A DNA stretch of 62,290 nucleotides from Gammaproteobacteria bacterium (GCA_028293745.1 JAQGOF010000206.1:1-62290), one strand, 5' to 3'; positions 34,301-42,993 are shown, counted from the stretch's first letter. Notes: generated from the letters alone by a model not told the origin. A program made the numbers and translations.

Positions 34301-34783
34301 TCTGTTGTAGAGCTCGTGCGGCCGCTCCGTGATAACGAGTGCCCCACCCGCTTTTGCGGTTACGGTGAGTTGCGTCGCCAGCCGGAAATTGAACGAGTCG
34401 ATGGTCTGGATTCGTAACCTGCCTGGATCCTGCGCTAAGTCCCATCCACGTGCGGCAGCACGAGCAAGCGCAGCGTTGGCAAGCTCACGCATTCGAGCGC
34501 CTTGGGTGCTCGAAGTATCCACTTCCCCGCGCAATGCTTTGAGAACGCGCGCTCGCATCTCGGCGGCGGCCTTGCGGGTGAAGGTAATGGCGAGGATTTC
34601 CTCCGGTTGATCTACCACGGAAAGAAGACGCAACAACCGTTCTGTCAGGACGGTTGTCTTGCCGGATCCGGCCGGCGCCTGCAAAAGAATGGACCGCCGG
34701 GGGTCGGATGCACGGTTGCGCGCCGACGCATCTTCGGCCGTCGCCTCGATCCTCACTGTATCCTCGGCGGCCACCTTAGTCAT
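31322..34783 (-). CDS. addA: UvrD-like helicase/exonuclease, AddA type
   Basis: 1153-residue SF1 helicase-nuclease for double-strand-break processing. Walker A APAGSGKTT (36-44), motif Ia ITFTRKAAAEMRARV, Walker B VDEFQDTS (402-409), motif III VGDPMQSIYQFR, motif IV LTRNFRS, motif V IHRAKGLEFDHVFVP, motif VI LLYVAATRAKQTLEF. The C-terminal RecB-like nuclease has VIDRTFIDSDG, D1096/K1098 in VIDFKTS and RPQLETYVAL. An Ala/Gly-rich linker at about 870-940 (31964-32176) joins helicase and nuclease. ATG overlaps the AddB-like stop (ATGA). It fits the AddA role; AddA/RecB naming in this lineage is by analogy. Confidence 0.88.
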   Translation of the reverse strand: MTKVAAEDTVRIEATAEDASARNRASDPRRSILLQAPAGSGKTTVLTERLLRLLSVVDQPEEILAITFTRKAAAEMRARVLKALRGEVDTSSTQGARMRELANAALARAAARGWDLAQDPGRLRIQTIDSFNFRLATQLTVTAKAGGALVITERPHELYNRAARQTLAAADDDPQLAEDVELLFERLDNNWGNVQRLLADMLRQRGHWLRYVLGHEPGALCARISGSLEEIVRDHLRAVCALLPPSLRNEAAALPHIGPLGTDVRTAPAWKRLASVTLTAKSDWRKPKGITRTAGPEYESSEARDALRAAIERLSSVAGFREALAELAALPAALLSDADAAAIEALSRVLRSAAAHLQAEFAVNGRVDHTYVAGAAREALTDAGLPTDLALRTGMSLRHILVDEFQDTSLAQYDLIEMLTAGWEEGDGRTLFVVGDPMQSIYQFREAEVGLFLRARDSGIGAVRLEPLQLTRNFRSVPELIGWINDAFTTLFPARDDLRASAVSFTRSVAGKGAEGAMESPVRVRLFDNDNRESETAAIVERIADLKARDPLATIAVLVASRSHAAPIITSLEAHRIDAVGVDLVPLRELSIVRDLVALVQATSHLGDRTAWLAVLRAPWCGVSLATLTALSHRRDPLLVWEAMVDTDRLARCLPEDLPRLNRVREVLETALESRNSMPMADWLELTWLRLGAADAYAELELRHARAFFGALSERVAGGEWSGPQDLDSLLADLYAQPQTAASNPVQLMTIHRAKGLEFDHVFVPSLDRELNRGREPLLRWLDLPRTEGKSDLIMAPVPTIGDDEGGEVSAYLKRLTSRRAANEQVRLLYVAATRAKQTLEFSAAPKAKADGSIGPRNGTLLACLWPAVAPMLAAGGAAATGDVVGKGNYPAHGAASTVGATDAASQPAGGASVRAAGDAAAPALDPNGAAAGVETPRPPPQLVRRLINPWSLPKLATTPELPHLPISHQSLEPPEFSWVGETARHIGTVVHAALESYAAVSELPTKAAIEAERDFYIYQLRRHGVPEGDLPRATSIVIEALTRTVNSARGRWIFAAEHHDARSEWALTGIAAGRLTNVVIDRTFIDSDGMRWVIDFKTSRHEGGGLDAFLEQEMARYRPQLETYVALARGIDTAPVRAGLYFPLLDVFRELT

Positions 34784-37700
34784 CCACGTCCTCGAAACTC
34801 TTCCATGCCCTCGAACTCGATAGGCAGCAACTCAGCCGCGACGGCGATCCCCCGATCGGAAATGCGACACACACCGACCGCATGACAGTAGTCGCACGCT
34901 CCCATCTTCGGATCCACATCTGCACGTCCCGACAGAAACAAACTGGCAAGGCGTTCAACACGGGCCAGCCACTCGCGCCTGCGGAGTTCCCAGGCGTCGC
35001 CTGAAAAGTCTCCGGCCGGGGGTTCGACTCCCCTTACCTTGGGCAATAACTGAGACGAATTAGCGATGCCGTCAAATCGCACCTCGCGTGCGGTGACATT
35101 GACTGTCGCCATCGCGACGACGTCCTCGCCTATCGCGGCGAGATACGCGAGGAGTTGGGGATGCGACGGCCGGTCGCCGTACCAGTCCGCGGTGGTACGG
35201 CGTCCGCTTTTGTAGTCCAAGATGGCCCGGCCCCCGCCATCGAGCGCGTCGAGACGATCGATGCGCACCTTCATTTGCGCCCCGGACACCGTGAGGGTCT
35301 TCTCGAACTCGGTGTCCTGAACACGGAACGGATCGCGACTGCGTTCCAGCACGCACAATGTTTTGATCAAGCGAACCGTGCGGCGGCACTCACGGACGAA
35401 CAGCGGCGGCCGATCGCCACCAGTCGTTCGGCCCAAGACAGCGTCGGCAGCTTCCGCCACGCTTTGCTCGATGAGCGACTCAAGTGTGCGTTCGCTGTGC
35501 GCCGCGAGCGTTCCAGAGTCGCGAAGCTGACGCCACAAGACTTGCAGTGCCGCGTGTAACAGTTTCCCGCGTTCATCCGGAGCGACGCCAGGTTCAGGTA
35601 CACCAAGCTCGGAGCTGCCGAGGCGCAATTCAGAGTAGGCGCGAAAACCGCACAAGTTTTGGAGCTCGAGGCTACGGGTGCCGGATGGGAGCATTTGGCC
35701 CGCCGGCCATGGAACACCCACCGTATCCTCGAAGCATTCGACCATGTTGGGGCGGTGAATGAGCTGCGGGAGCCACACGGGACTGCGTGGCGGCGCTGCT
35801 GCACCGGCGGCAGCCTCGTTTGTCGCCGGACCCATACGGGCCGCGGCCGCGGGAGGTCCGGCACCCGCTGCAGACTCCGCGCCAAACGCAAAGGTCAGCT
35901 GCACGGCAGATGCCGATCCCGCACCGGCGGCCGCGCCACCGCGCGCAGCGACGGCCGATCCGGCTTTGGGCGTGGCCGTTGTGGGCAGGTGTGCCGCACG
36001 CGTCGCGGAGCCCACACGCGCCGCGGTAGCAGATCCAGCCCCGGCGGCGGCTGGCCACACGTGTGCCCCACCTTCAGCGGAGCCAGCGCCCGCCACCGCA
36101 GCTGCGCTTGCCGTCGCGTCCGCGCGCGACCCAACCGCGGGTTGGGTCCGGTGGGCCGCACCGGTATTGCTGTGGCTCAACCACTCTGCCAGCAACGGAC
36201 TCGGCAATAACTCCAAATCCTCCGCGCGAGCCGGTGCACTCAACATCAACTCACTCGTGGCGGCACGCCAGGCAGTAAGAAGCGCGCGAGCTTCTGCGAG
36301 CCGGCCACCAGCACTGGCGGCAGGTATCCCCGCCGCTATCTGCGCAGCCAGCGGCAGAAACGGATCCGGCTGCACCGGCTGTGGAAACGCTTCAGCGTGC
36401 AGCCCCGCCACCCAGATCCCGTCGTAGAGGACGACAGGATCCGCCAGCGCCGCGGATATCGTAACGACAGCATCGTCGTCGGCAGGGCGATACGCCGTCC
36501 GTGACGCTAGCTCGCTGAACCAGTGAATAGCCTCCTCACGCGACATGGCGCGCGCGGATGACGCCAGCTGTCCAAATTCGTCCAGCAGCTCATGGAATCG
36601 AACAACCGTCTGTTGCTCGCTACTGTCGCGCACGCGGGCGCCCGGCCAATGGACGGCCTTTAGCGCGGCGTGGAATCGTTCCGACCATTCGCGAGGAGAG
36701 ACAACGCCATCACCCAGAGCTTGAATCGCAGCGCCGATCTGCTGAGCCAACTCCTGCGCACCCGCGCCGATCGGCGCGGGCGTGGCGCTCAATATGGCCC
36801 CCAATTCGCGCCCATGCACGCTCATCTGGCCAGATTCGCGAAGCCACAAGTCTACGCGGGCGCGAACGCTGGCACTGGGCACGTCCCAGTATGGTGCCCT
36901 CAACCACTCACTGACTTCTTCGAACTCTCCGGTCGATCCACCAAGCCATCTCAATGTGGACAACGCATGCGCGACAACAGGCACATCAGCGAGCGGCGCG
37001 CCACCTTCGATGATGACGAGGCGGCCGATGTCGGCATTCACACCAGCGGACGACAGCCACGTCTCTGGATCAACAGCCTGACGAATCAAAGTAGCCAGTC
37101 GCTCGCGAGCACCCGGGCTACCAGGCAGGATTACCAACAGGCGCGTATCCGCCTGCATTGCAATCTGCCGCTTGCACCACTGAGCGATGACTTCGAGCTC
37201 GTCCGATTCGTCTGCGGCAATCACGATGTTGGGACGAGCTGACATGGACCCTGCCGGCCGATGCTGACCACCGATGGCCTGCAGTCGAGGCGGCAACTGG
37301 AGGAAGCCGGCGCACGTAACCTCGGCGGATAGGGAAGCGTCGGGAAGTTGCCCGACCAGCGACCCGATGCTGACGGCACCCAGGGCTCGGCAGCGCTCCT
37401 CCACGGCTCGTTGGATTTTGCCGAGCAGCTCCGCCTCTGCTCCCGCAAGAGGGAGCTTTGAGAGGTCGATTCCAAACTCCAGGGCGAGGGTGCCGGCCCG
37501 TCGCAGCGATTCTGCAAGCGCCCCGCGGTTTAGCAGGTCCAGCCCCTGTGTAGCTTCAGCAGTGCACTGACGCCATGACAGCCAGTCCTCTGCGGGCGAG
37601 AGCACTCGCGGCACGCGAACGCCGGATGGGGACGCGAGTTTCTCCACTTCGCGGAGCAGCCACGCATCGGTGGTAAGGACGTCGGGTGTTTGCCAGACAC

Positions 37701-37827
37701 GTGCGCCGCCGCTCAACTTCGCCCCAGCGAAGGCCAACCTCGCGGCGTGCGCCCTCTGCCGCGAGGGGACCACCACAGTCCCACCGTCGCTGAAGAGCTG
37801 AAAAAGGTCGCTAGGAAGCCTAATCAA
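34780..37827 (-). CDS. PD-(D/E)XK nuclease, AddB-like DNA repair protein
   Basis: 1015-residue partner of the AddA-like helicase. It resembles the 'probable DNA repair protein' family beside AddA-like genes in beta/gammaproteobacteria. The N-terminal half is an inactivated helicase without a Walker A. The C-terminal nuclease has RIDRLDALDGGGRAILDYK split around D871/K873 (ILDYKSG) and Q891 (PQLLAYL). Four Cys positioned for an AddB-type iron-sulfur cluster are C726 (LCGFRAY) and C978, C981, C987 (CDYCHAVGVC). A long Ala-rich insertion with repeated AGAGSA units occupies residues 555-683 (35779-36165). The start is TTG at 37827, 30 bp after the aminotransferase stop. Confidence 0.85.
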   Translation of the reverse strand: MIRLPSDLFQLFSDGGTVVVPSRQRAHAARLAFAGAKLSGGARVWQTPDVLTTDAWLLREVEKLASPSGVRVPRVLSPAEDWLSWRQCTAEATQGLDLLNRGALAESLRRAGTLALEFGIDLSKLPLAGAEAELLGKIQRAVEERCRALGAVSIGSLVGQLPDASLSAEVTCAGFLQLPPRLQAIGGQHRPAGSMSARPNIVIAADESDELEVIAQWCKRQIAMQADTRLLVILPGSPGARERLATLIRQAVDPETWLSSAGVNADIGRLVIIEGGAPLADVPVVAHALSTLRWLGGSTGEFEEVSEWLRAPYWDVPSASVRARVDLWLRESGQMSVHGRELGAILSATPAPIGAGAQELAQQIGAAIQALGDGVVSPREWSERFHAALKAVHWPGARVRDSSEQQTVVRFHELLDEFGQLASSARAMSREEAIHWFSELASRTAYRPADDDAVVTISAALADPVVLYDGIWVAGLHAEAFPQPVQPDPFLPLAAQIAAGIPAASAGGRLAEARALLTAWRAATSELMLSAPARAEDLELLPSPLLAEWLSHSNTGAAHRTQPAVGSRADATASAAAVAGAGSAEGGAHVWPAAAGAGSATAARVGSATRAAHLPTTATPKAGSAVAARGGAAAGAGSASAVQLTFAFGAESAAGAGPPAAAARMGPATNEAAAGAAAPPRSPVWLPQLIHRPNMVECFEDTVGVPWPAGQMLPSGTRSLELQNLCGFRAYSELRLGSSELGVPEPGVAPDERGKLLHAALQVLWRQLRDSGTLAAHSERTLESLIEQSVAEAADAVLGRTTGGDRPPLFVRECRRTVRLIKTLCVLERSRDPFRVQDTEFEKTLTVSGAQMKVRIDRLDALDGGGRAILDYKSGRRTTADWYGDRPSHPQLLAYLAAIGEDVVAMATVNVTAREVRFDGIANSSQLLPKVRGVEPPAGDFSGDAWELRRREWLARVERLASLFLSGRADVDPKMGACDYCHAVGVCRISDRGIAVAAELLPIEFEGMEEFRGRG

Positions 37828-37837
37828 AACAAGCTAT

Positions 37838-37857
37838 TAGCTTCTCTTTCGAAGCTA
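37838..37857 (-). promoter_or_regulatory. AT-rich hairpin between aminotransferase and AddB-like gene
   Basis: TAGCTTC (37838-37844), a 6-base loop and GAAGCTA (37851-37857) form a perfect 7-bp stem. A second inverted repeat AAGCTA-T-TAGCTT (37831-37843) overlaps one arm, and AAGCTATTA occurs twice (37831-37839, 37852-37860). On the minus strand the hairpin is followed by AATAGCTTGTTTTG, a weak T-rich tail, and then the TTG start, so it could attenuate read-through or affect initiation. Confidence 0.45.
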
Positions 37858-39135
37858 TTACTTGAAGCGGGAGCCCGCTTCGACCACATTGCTTTTGCCC
37901 TCTCCGGCCGGGGCACTGGCGTACGAAGTCAGCAGCTCATCGATCCGGCCGAACACATCGCGAAGCATGGCCGAATCCGGCAGATTCGTCACCCTGAAAT
38001 GAGTGCGGTACGGGACGTTGAAGCTGACTCCCGGGGCGATCAGCACGTGCTTCTGTTCGAGCAGGTCCAGCGCGAACTGTTGGTCGTCAAAGTCCGGCAG
38101 GTCTCGTGTATCTACACCGATGAAGCCGTACATCGCACCCGCTGGCGGCTGCAACTTCAGAAAACGGCTGTTCTGAACTGCGTTGAGAATAGCTTTGCGC
38201 GATTCATACAGGCGGCCACCGGGCGAGACGAGCTCCCGAATGCTCTGATGGCCACCCAGTGCTGTTTGGACCGCCCATTGCGCCGGAACATTGCTGCACA
38301 GGCGAAGGGAGCTGAGTAGCTCCAGAGCGCTTAGATATTCGGAGGCTGCGTGAACTCGCCCCGAAAATACGGCCCAACCTACCCGGTAGCCGCACGCACG
38401 GTAGATCTTCGAAAGTCCGGAAAGCGTGGCGCACAGCGTATCGCGTACGACGGTGGCCATCGGAATGAACTCTGCGCCGTCATAGACCATCTGGTCATAG
38501 ATTTCGTCGGCGTATACAACGAGCCCGGCCCGCTCCGCAAGACGCGCCAGCGACTCGAGAACCGCGCGGGGATAGACAGCTCCCGTCGGATTATTTGGAT
38601 TGATGACGACGATGGCGCGAGTGCGCGGCGTGATCAGAGCCGCAACCTCCTCCGGATCCGGAATGAAGCCATTCTCGGGCCGGCACGGGTAGTGCACGGC
38701 GCGGCCTCCGTTCAACGTCACGGCCGCCGTCCACAGCGGATAATCGGGGCTTGGAACCAACACCTCATCGCCCTCATTGAGCAGCGCCCGCAAAACGAGA
38801 TCGATCAGCTCGCTGACGCCGTTGCCGATGAAGACCTCTTCGGCAGTTACTCCGGTAACGCCACGCCCCTGCTGCTGCATGACGACGGCTTCACGGGCGG
38901 GAAAGATGCCTTTCTGGTGACAGTATCCTTCGGCATCGGAGAGATTCTCGATCATGGCGAGGCGCATGGTCTCCGGAGTTCGGAAGCCGAACGCGCCCGG
39001 ATTGCCGATGTTCAGGGAGACAATCTCGTATCCCATCCGCTCCATCTCGTGGGCGCGCCTGGCGAGCCGGCCGCGAATCTCATAGCGGACGTGGCGAAGG
39101 CTCTCGCTTGGGCGGACGTTGACTTCGGTTTTCAT
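37858..39135 (-). CDS. alaA: PLP-dependent aminotransferase, AlaA-like
   Basis: Class I aminotransferase, 425 residues. Segments: IVSLNIGNPGAFGFRTPETM, FIGNGVSELIDLVLRALLN, PDYPLWTAAVTLNGG, INPNNPTGAVYPR, VVYADEIYDQMVYDG and the PLP lysine motif SGLSKIYRACGYRVGW. The pattern is that of AlaA (glutamate-pyruvate transaminase), which makes alanine. The ATG at 39135 matches the family start; a longer in-frame start is unsupported. It lies between an oligopeptide importer and the AddAB-like pair on one strand, which may be chance. Confidence 0.87.
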   Translation of the reverse strand: MKTEVNVRPSESLRHVRYEIRGRLARRAHEMERMGYEIVSLNIGNPGAFGFRTPETMRLAMIENLSDAEGYCHQKGIFPAREAVVMQQQGRGVTGVTAEEVFIGNGVSELIDLVLRALLNEGDEVLVPSPDYPLWTAAVTLNGGRAVHYPCRPENGFIPDPEEVAALITPRTRAIVVINPNNPTGAVYPRAVLESLARLAERAGLVVYADEIYDQMVYDGAEFIPMATVVRDTLCATLSGLSKIYRACGYRVGWAVFSGRVHAASEYLSALELLSSLRLCSNVPAQWAVQTALGGHQSIRELVSPGGRLYESRKAILNAVQNSRFLKLQPPAGAMYGFIGVDTRDLPDFDDQQFALDLLEQKHVLIAPGVSFNVPYRTHFRVTNLPDSAMLRDVFGRIDELLTSYASAPAGEGKSNVVEAGSRFK

Positions 39136-39199
39136 GGCGGTGTTCAGGCCGGACGAAGGGCGGGTGTGGCAAGGATACCGCACCCGCCCTGCCCAGACC

Positions 39200-41191
39200 T
39201 CATATCGGCGTCTCAGGGTGTGACGCCAGATCCTGCCAACGATGGCACGCTACCCATTGCGAAGCACCACCTGCCCTCTCCCACTCCGGGACACGCTCTC
39301 GACACACGTCTACGGCGTGAGGACATCGGGTCCGATACACGCAGCCGCTTGGCGGCGAGAGAGGTGAAGGAGGCTCGCCAAGCAGCGCACGGGTGAGCCG
39401 CGCTGGCTGCACGTCGGGATCAGGAATCGGTGCGGATTCGAGCAGTTCTCGCGTATAGGGGTGCAGGGGTCGCGAGTAGACGGCCGCAGCGGGTGCAAGC
39501 TCCATCATCCGTCCCAGATATAACACCAGGATGCGCTCGCACAGTTGCCGGACGACGGCAAGATTGTGGCTTATAAACAGGATTGCCAATCCGGACTCGC
39601 GTTTCAGGTCAGCGAGCAACCTTACGATCTGCTCCTGAACGGTTACGTCCAGAGCACTGACTGGCTCGTCGCAAATCAACAGCCGCGGTTGCAGCACCAT
39701 CGCTCGTGCTATGCCAATTCGTTGGCATTGGCCGCCGCTGAGTTCGTGCGGATAGCGAGTTGCCAAGGCCGGGTCGAGTCGGACACGTGCCAGCGCCTCG
39801 GAAACCGCCGCCTCTGCGGCAGCGCGATCGAGATCGGGCCGATGCACCTGGAGCGGCTCACCCACGATTTCACCGGCGGTCATGCGCGGGTCGAGGCTCG
39901 CCAACGGGTCTTGAAATATGATTTGCATATCGCGGCGCAGGGGCTTGAGCTCACTCTGCGAGAGCGCATCAACCGGCCGGCCGAGCCAGACAACGCGCCC
40001 CGATTGGGCACGGATGAGCTGCAGCGCGGCACGCGCAAGAGTTGACTTTCCCGACCCGGACTCGCCGACAACACCAACCGCCTCGCCAACCGCCAGCTCC
40101 AGGCTGACGCCATCAACGGCGCGCAGAACCTGCGGCGCGGCAAACCAGCGCCCGCGCACGTTGAATTGCACGCGAATGTTGTCCAACACCAGCGCCGCTG
40201 CGGACGTCGACAACCCTGCCGACGCGACCAGCGCATCAGCTGCGCCGCGACCGGCCCCGGCGGCAACGGGCGAGCCGCCCTCGCCGTGCGTGGCCGCGGC
40301 CCCACCAACAGCCGCGGAGCCCGCAGCCCCGCCGGGACGCCCCGCTTTGCCCGCGACGCCCCCGCGCACCGGCCCCGCGGCAACATCAATCCTCGGCAAC
40401 GCCGCCAATAACGCCCGCGTATGTTCATGGCGCGGCGCCCTGAACACAGCATTCACGGTGTCCACCTCAACAACCTCCCCAGCCCGCATGACAGCAACCC
40501 GATCGGCAACGCCTGCGACTGCTCCCATGTCGTGAGTGATGAGCACCATCGACATCCCACGAGAGCGTTTCAACTCCACCAGCAGCGACAGGATTTGCGC
40601 CTGGATAGTGACATCCAAGGCAGTTGTAGGTTCGTCCGCAATGAGCAGCGTCGGGTCGCAGGCAAGCGCGATCGCAATCATGACCCGTTGGCACATGCCG
40701 CCCGACAGTTCGTGCGGATACTGGCGCATCCGTCGCTCGGCGTCGGTCACGTGAACCTGATTCAACAACCTCAGCGCGCGGCTCGAGGCATCCCGCGACG
40801 AAATTCCCGCGTGGCGGATGAGCGGCTCTGCAATCTGGTCGCCGATGCGAATGTGAGGCGTCAGAGAGGTCATGGGATCCTGGAACACCAGGCCAATCCG
40901 GGCGCCCCGAATCCTGTCCAGGTCAGCCTCAGGCATGCCAATCAGCTCGAGCGGGCCCAGGCGTGCATGACCCGAGGCGCGACCGTTGGCTGGCAGAAGC
41001 CCCAATGCCGCCAGAAATGCCTGGCTCTTGCCCGCGCCCGACTCGCCGACCACCCCTAAGCATTCACCCGGAGCGACCGCCAGCGACAGGTTTCGCACGG
41101 CATGCACATCCCCTTCGGGAGTCGAAAAAGTCACATTCAGATTGTCCAGGTGGAACGCGGAAGCGCCCACCTGCCCGGGCTCAGCGGTCAC
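39200..41191 (-). CDS. Fused oligopeptide ABC transporter ATP-binding protein (OppD-OppF type)
   Basis: 663-residue double ATPase powering an oligopeptide/dipeptide or related importer. NBD1: Walker A GESGAGKS (49-56), signature LSGGM (162-166), Walker B LLIADEP. NBD2: Walker A GESGSGKS (376-383), signature LSGGQ (484-488), Walker B LLICDEP. Each ends in the OppD/F-type tail, the second with GCVYRTRCPHAVDVCRE. The two halves are joined by an Ala/Gly-rich linker (about 266-335; 40187-40396) that is unusually long. The GTG start at 41191 overlaps oppC by 11 bp. Substrate unknown. Confidence 0.92.
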   Translation of the reverse strand: MTAEPGQVGASAFHLDNLNVTFSTPEGDVHAVRNLSLAVAPGECLGVVGESGAGKSQAFLAALGLLPANGRASGHARLGPLELIGMPEADLDRIRGARIGLVFQDPMTSLTPHIRIGDQIAEPLIRHAGISSRDASSRALRLLNQVHVTDAERRMRQYPHELSGGMCQRVMIAIALACDPTLLIADEPTTALDVTIQAQILSLLVELKRSRGMSMVLITHDMGAVAGVADRVAVMRAGEVVEVDTVNAVFRAPRHEHTRALLAALPRIDVAAGPVRGGVAGKAGRPGGAAGSAAVGGAAATHGEGGSPVAAGAGRGAADALVASAGLSTSAAALVLDNIRVQFNVRGRWFAAPQVLRAVDGVSLELAVGEAVGVVGESGSGKSTLARAALQLIRAQSGRVVWLGRPVDALSQSELKPLRRDMQIIFQDPLASLDPRMTAGEIVGEPLQVHRPDLDRAAAEAAVSEALARVRLDPALATRYPHELSGGQCQRIGIARAMVLQPRLLICDEPVSALDVTVQEQIVRLLADLKRESGLAILFISHNLAVVRQLCERILVLYLGRMMELAPAAAVYSRPLHPYTRELLESAPIPDPDVQPARLTRALLGEPPSPLSPPSGCVYRTRCPHAVDVCRERVPEWERAGGASQWVACHRWQDLASHPETPI

Positions 41192-42059
41192 GGGGATCCA
41201 ATGCGTCGCGAAGAGCGTCGCCCACGACGTTGAAGCACATGAGCAGCACGACCAGGAAGCCGGCCGGCACCAACAGCATCCACGGCGCCGATTGCATCTC
41301 CTGCGTACCGTCGTTGATCAGGCTCCCCAGGCTGGCAAGAGGCTCCTGCACCCCGAGCCCCAGGAAGCTCAAGAAGCTTTCAAACAGGATCATCTGCGGG
41401 ATAGTGAGCGTTGCGTAGACGACTACCGGACCGATGAGGTTGGGGATGATGTGCCGCAGAAGAATCGCCGCGGTACCCAAGCCGCCCGCGTGCGCGGCTT
41501 CGATGAACTCGCGGCGCTTGAGCGCAAGCGTCTGCCCGCGAACAATGCGAGCCGTCGTAAGCCACCCCACCGCGCCAATCGCACAGAACAACACCGGCAG
41601 GCTGCCCCGTGAAAACACCGTAGTGAGAATGATGACGATGAACAGATACGGCAGCGAATAGAGCACGTCGACGAACCGCATCATCAGTTCATCCGTGCGC
41701 CCGCCGACATACCCCGCAACAGCTCCCCACGTGACACCGATCGCGAGGCTGATTGCCGTAGCCACAAGGCTTATCAACAGCGAGATGCGTACGCCGCACA
41801 GAGTCCGGACGAGCAGGTCCCGTCCCAGTCGATCGGTGCCCAGCCAGTGCGAAGTGGTGAACGGGGCCGCAGCGAGGTGCTGCCAATCGAGGGCGTCGTA
41901 TGTGTACGGGCTGAAGACAGGACCTGACAGCGCGAGGACCGCAAGCAGCAGGATGACGCTTGCCGCAACCACGGCGACCCGGTTGCGCGTGATTCGGGCA
42001 GCGGCGTCGCTCCACAGGCCGCGAGACCTGCGAATGTCTGACAAAGCTACTTCATTCAT
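41181..42059 (-). CDS. Oligopeptide-type ABC transporter permease (OppC family)
   Basis: 292 residues with about six TM helices; N-terminal DUF-like OppC extension followed by the permease core with HWLGTDRLGRDLLVRTLCGVRISL and the EAA loop REFIEAAHAGGLGTAAILLRHIIPNL that contacts the ATPase. FESFLSFLGLGVQEP is the conserved OppC end segment. The ATG overlaps the oppB stop by 8 bp. Confidence 0.93.
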   Translation of the reverse strand: MNEVALSDIRRSRGLWSDAAARITRNRVAVVAASVILLLAVLALSGPVFSPYTYDALDWQHLAAAPFTTSHWLGTDRLGRDLLVRTLCGVRISLLISLVATAISLAIGVTWGAVAGYVGGRTDELMMRFVDVLYSLPYLFIVIILTTVFSRGSLPVLFCAIGAVGWLTTARIVRGQTLALKRREFIEAAHAGGLGTAAILLRHIIPNLIGPVVVYATLTIPQMILFESFLSFLGLGVQEPLASLGSLINDGTQEMQSAPWMLLVPAGFLVVLLMCFNVVGDALRDALDPRDR

Positions 42060-42975
42060 GGCGGACGCGAGGATCGAGCCAGCCGTACACGAGGTCGGCT
42101 ATCAAATTGAGTAGGAGTACTAACGTGCCATAAACAATGACCATTCCCATGACCAACGTGTAATCGCGATTGATCGCGCCCTGCACGAGATACCGTCCCG
42201 TGCCCGGCAAGCCGAACACCGTTTCGACCACGAGCGATCCGGTCATGACGAACGCGGTTGCGGGTCCCAGGTAGCTGACAACCGGCAGCAGTGCGGGCCG
42301 CAGCGCATGGCCCCAGAGAATTCGCCAGGGACCCAGGCCCCGCGCGCGCGCCGTGCGGATGAAATTCGCTCGAAACACATCAAGGAGGCTCGCGCGGGTC
42401 AGCCGCGCGACATACGCAATCACAGGAAGTGCGAGAGTCACGGCAGGAAGCACAAAGTAGCGTGGCGCACCCTCTTCCCAGCCCGCAACCGGCAGCCATT
42501 GCAGATACACGCCAAAGACCAGCGCGAGCACGGGTCCAGTCACAAACCCCGGCAGCGCCATCCCCAACACAACCAGGCTGGTAATTCCGTAGTCCACCGT
42601 GGTCTGCCGCCAGACCGCGGCAGCCACACCTAACGGAATGCCTATCAGGATTGCTAACAAAACCGCGGTAAGTCCCAGCGAGCCGCTGACGGGCAGGCCC
42701 TGGGAGATCAGCTCCGCGACGGTGAAGTCGTGCTGCTTAAACGACGGACCGAAGTCTCCGTGCGCCAACCCGTGCAGGTATCTCCAATACTGAAATGCGA
42801 TCGGCCGATCGAGGCCGTAGGCGCGATCCAGGTTTGCTCGCACCTGCGGCCCGAGCGTCTGCTCCTGGTCGAACGGCCCGCCCGGCGCGAGACGCACGAC
42901 GAAAAACGACACGGTGATGATGACTAGCAGTGTCGGAACGATTCCAGCAATACGCCTGAGGGCGTACCGGAGCAT
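42052..42975 (-). CDS. Oligopeptide-type ABC transporter permease (OppB family)
   Basis: 307 residues with about six TM helices. It has the OppB signatures LRYALRRIAGIVPTLLVI, the PGGPFDQE loop, YGLDRPIAFQYWRYL, and the EAA loop FIRTARARGLGPWRILWGHALRP. I chose the ATG at 42975, preceded by AAGGGG; the frame also has a TTG one codon upstream. First gene of the importer operon, divergent from the iclR gene. No periplasmic binding protein gene is present on either side. Confidence 0.92.
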   Translation of the reverse strand: MLRYALRRIAGIVPTLLVIITVSFFVVRLAPGGPFDQEQTLGPQVRANLDRAYGLDRPIAFQYWRYLHGLAHGDFGPSFKQHDFTVAELISQGLPVSGSLGLTAVLLAILIGIPLGVAAAVWRQTTVDYGITSLVVLGMALPGFVTGPVLALVFGVYLQWLPVAGWEEGAPRYFVLPAVTLALPVIAYVARLTRASLLDVFRANFIRTARARGLGPWRILWGHALRPALLPVVSYLGPATAFVMTGSLVVETVFGLPGTGRYLVQGAINRDYTLVMGMVIVYGTLVLLLNLIADLVYGWLDPRVRHE

Positions 42976-42993
42976 CAAGAAGACCCCTTATCC

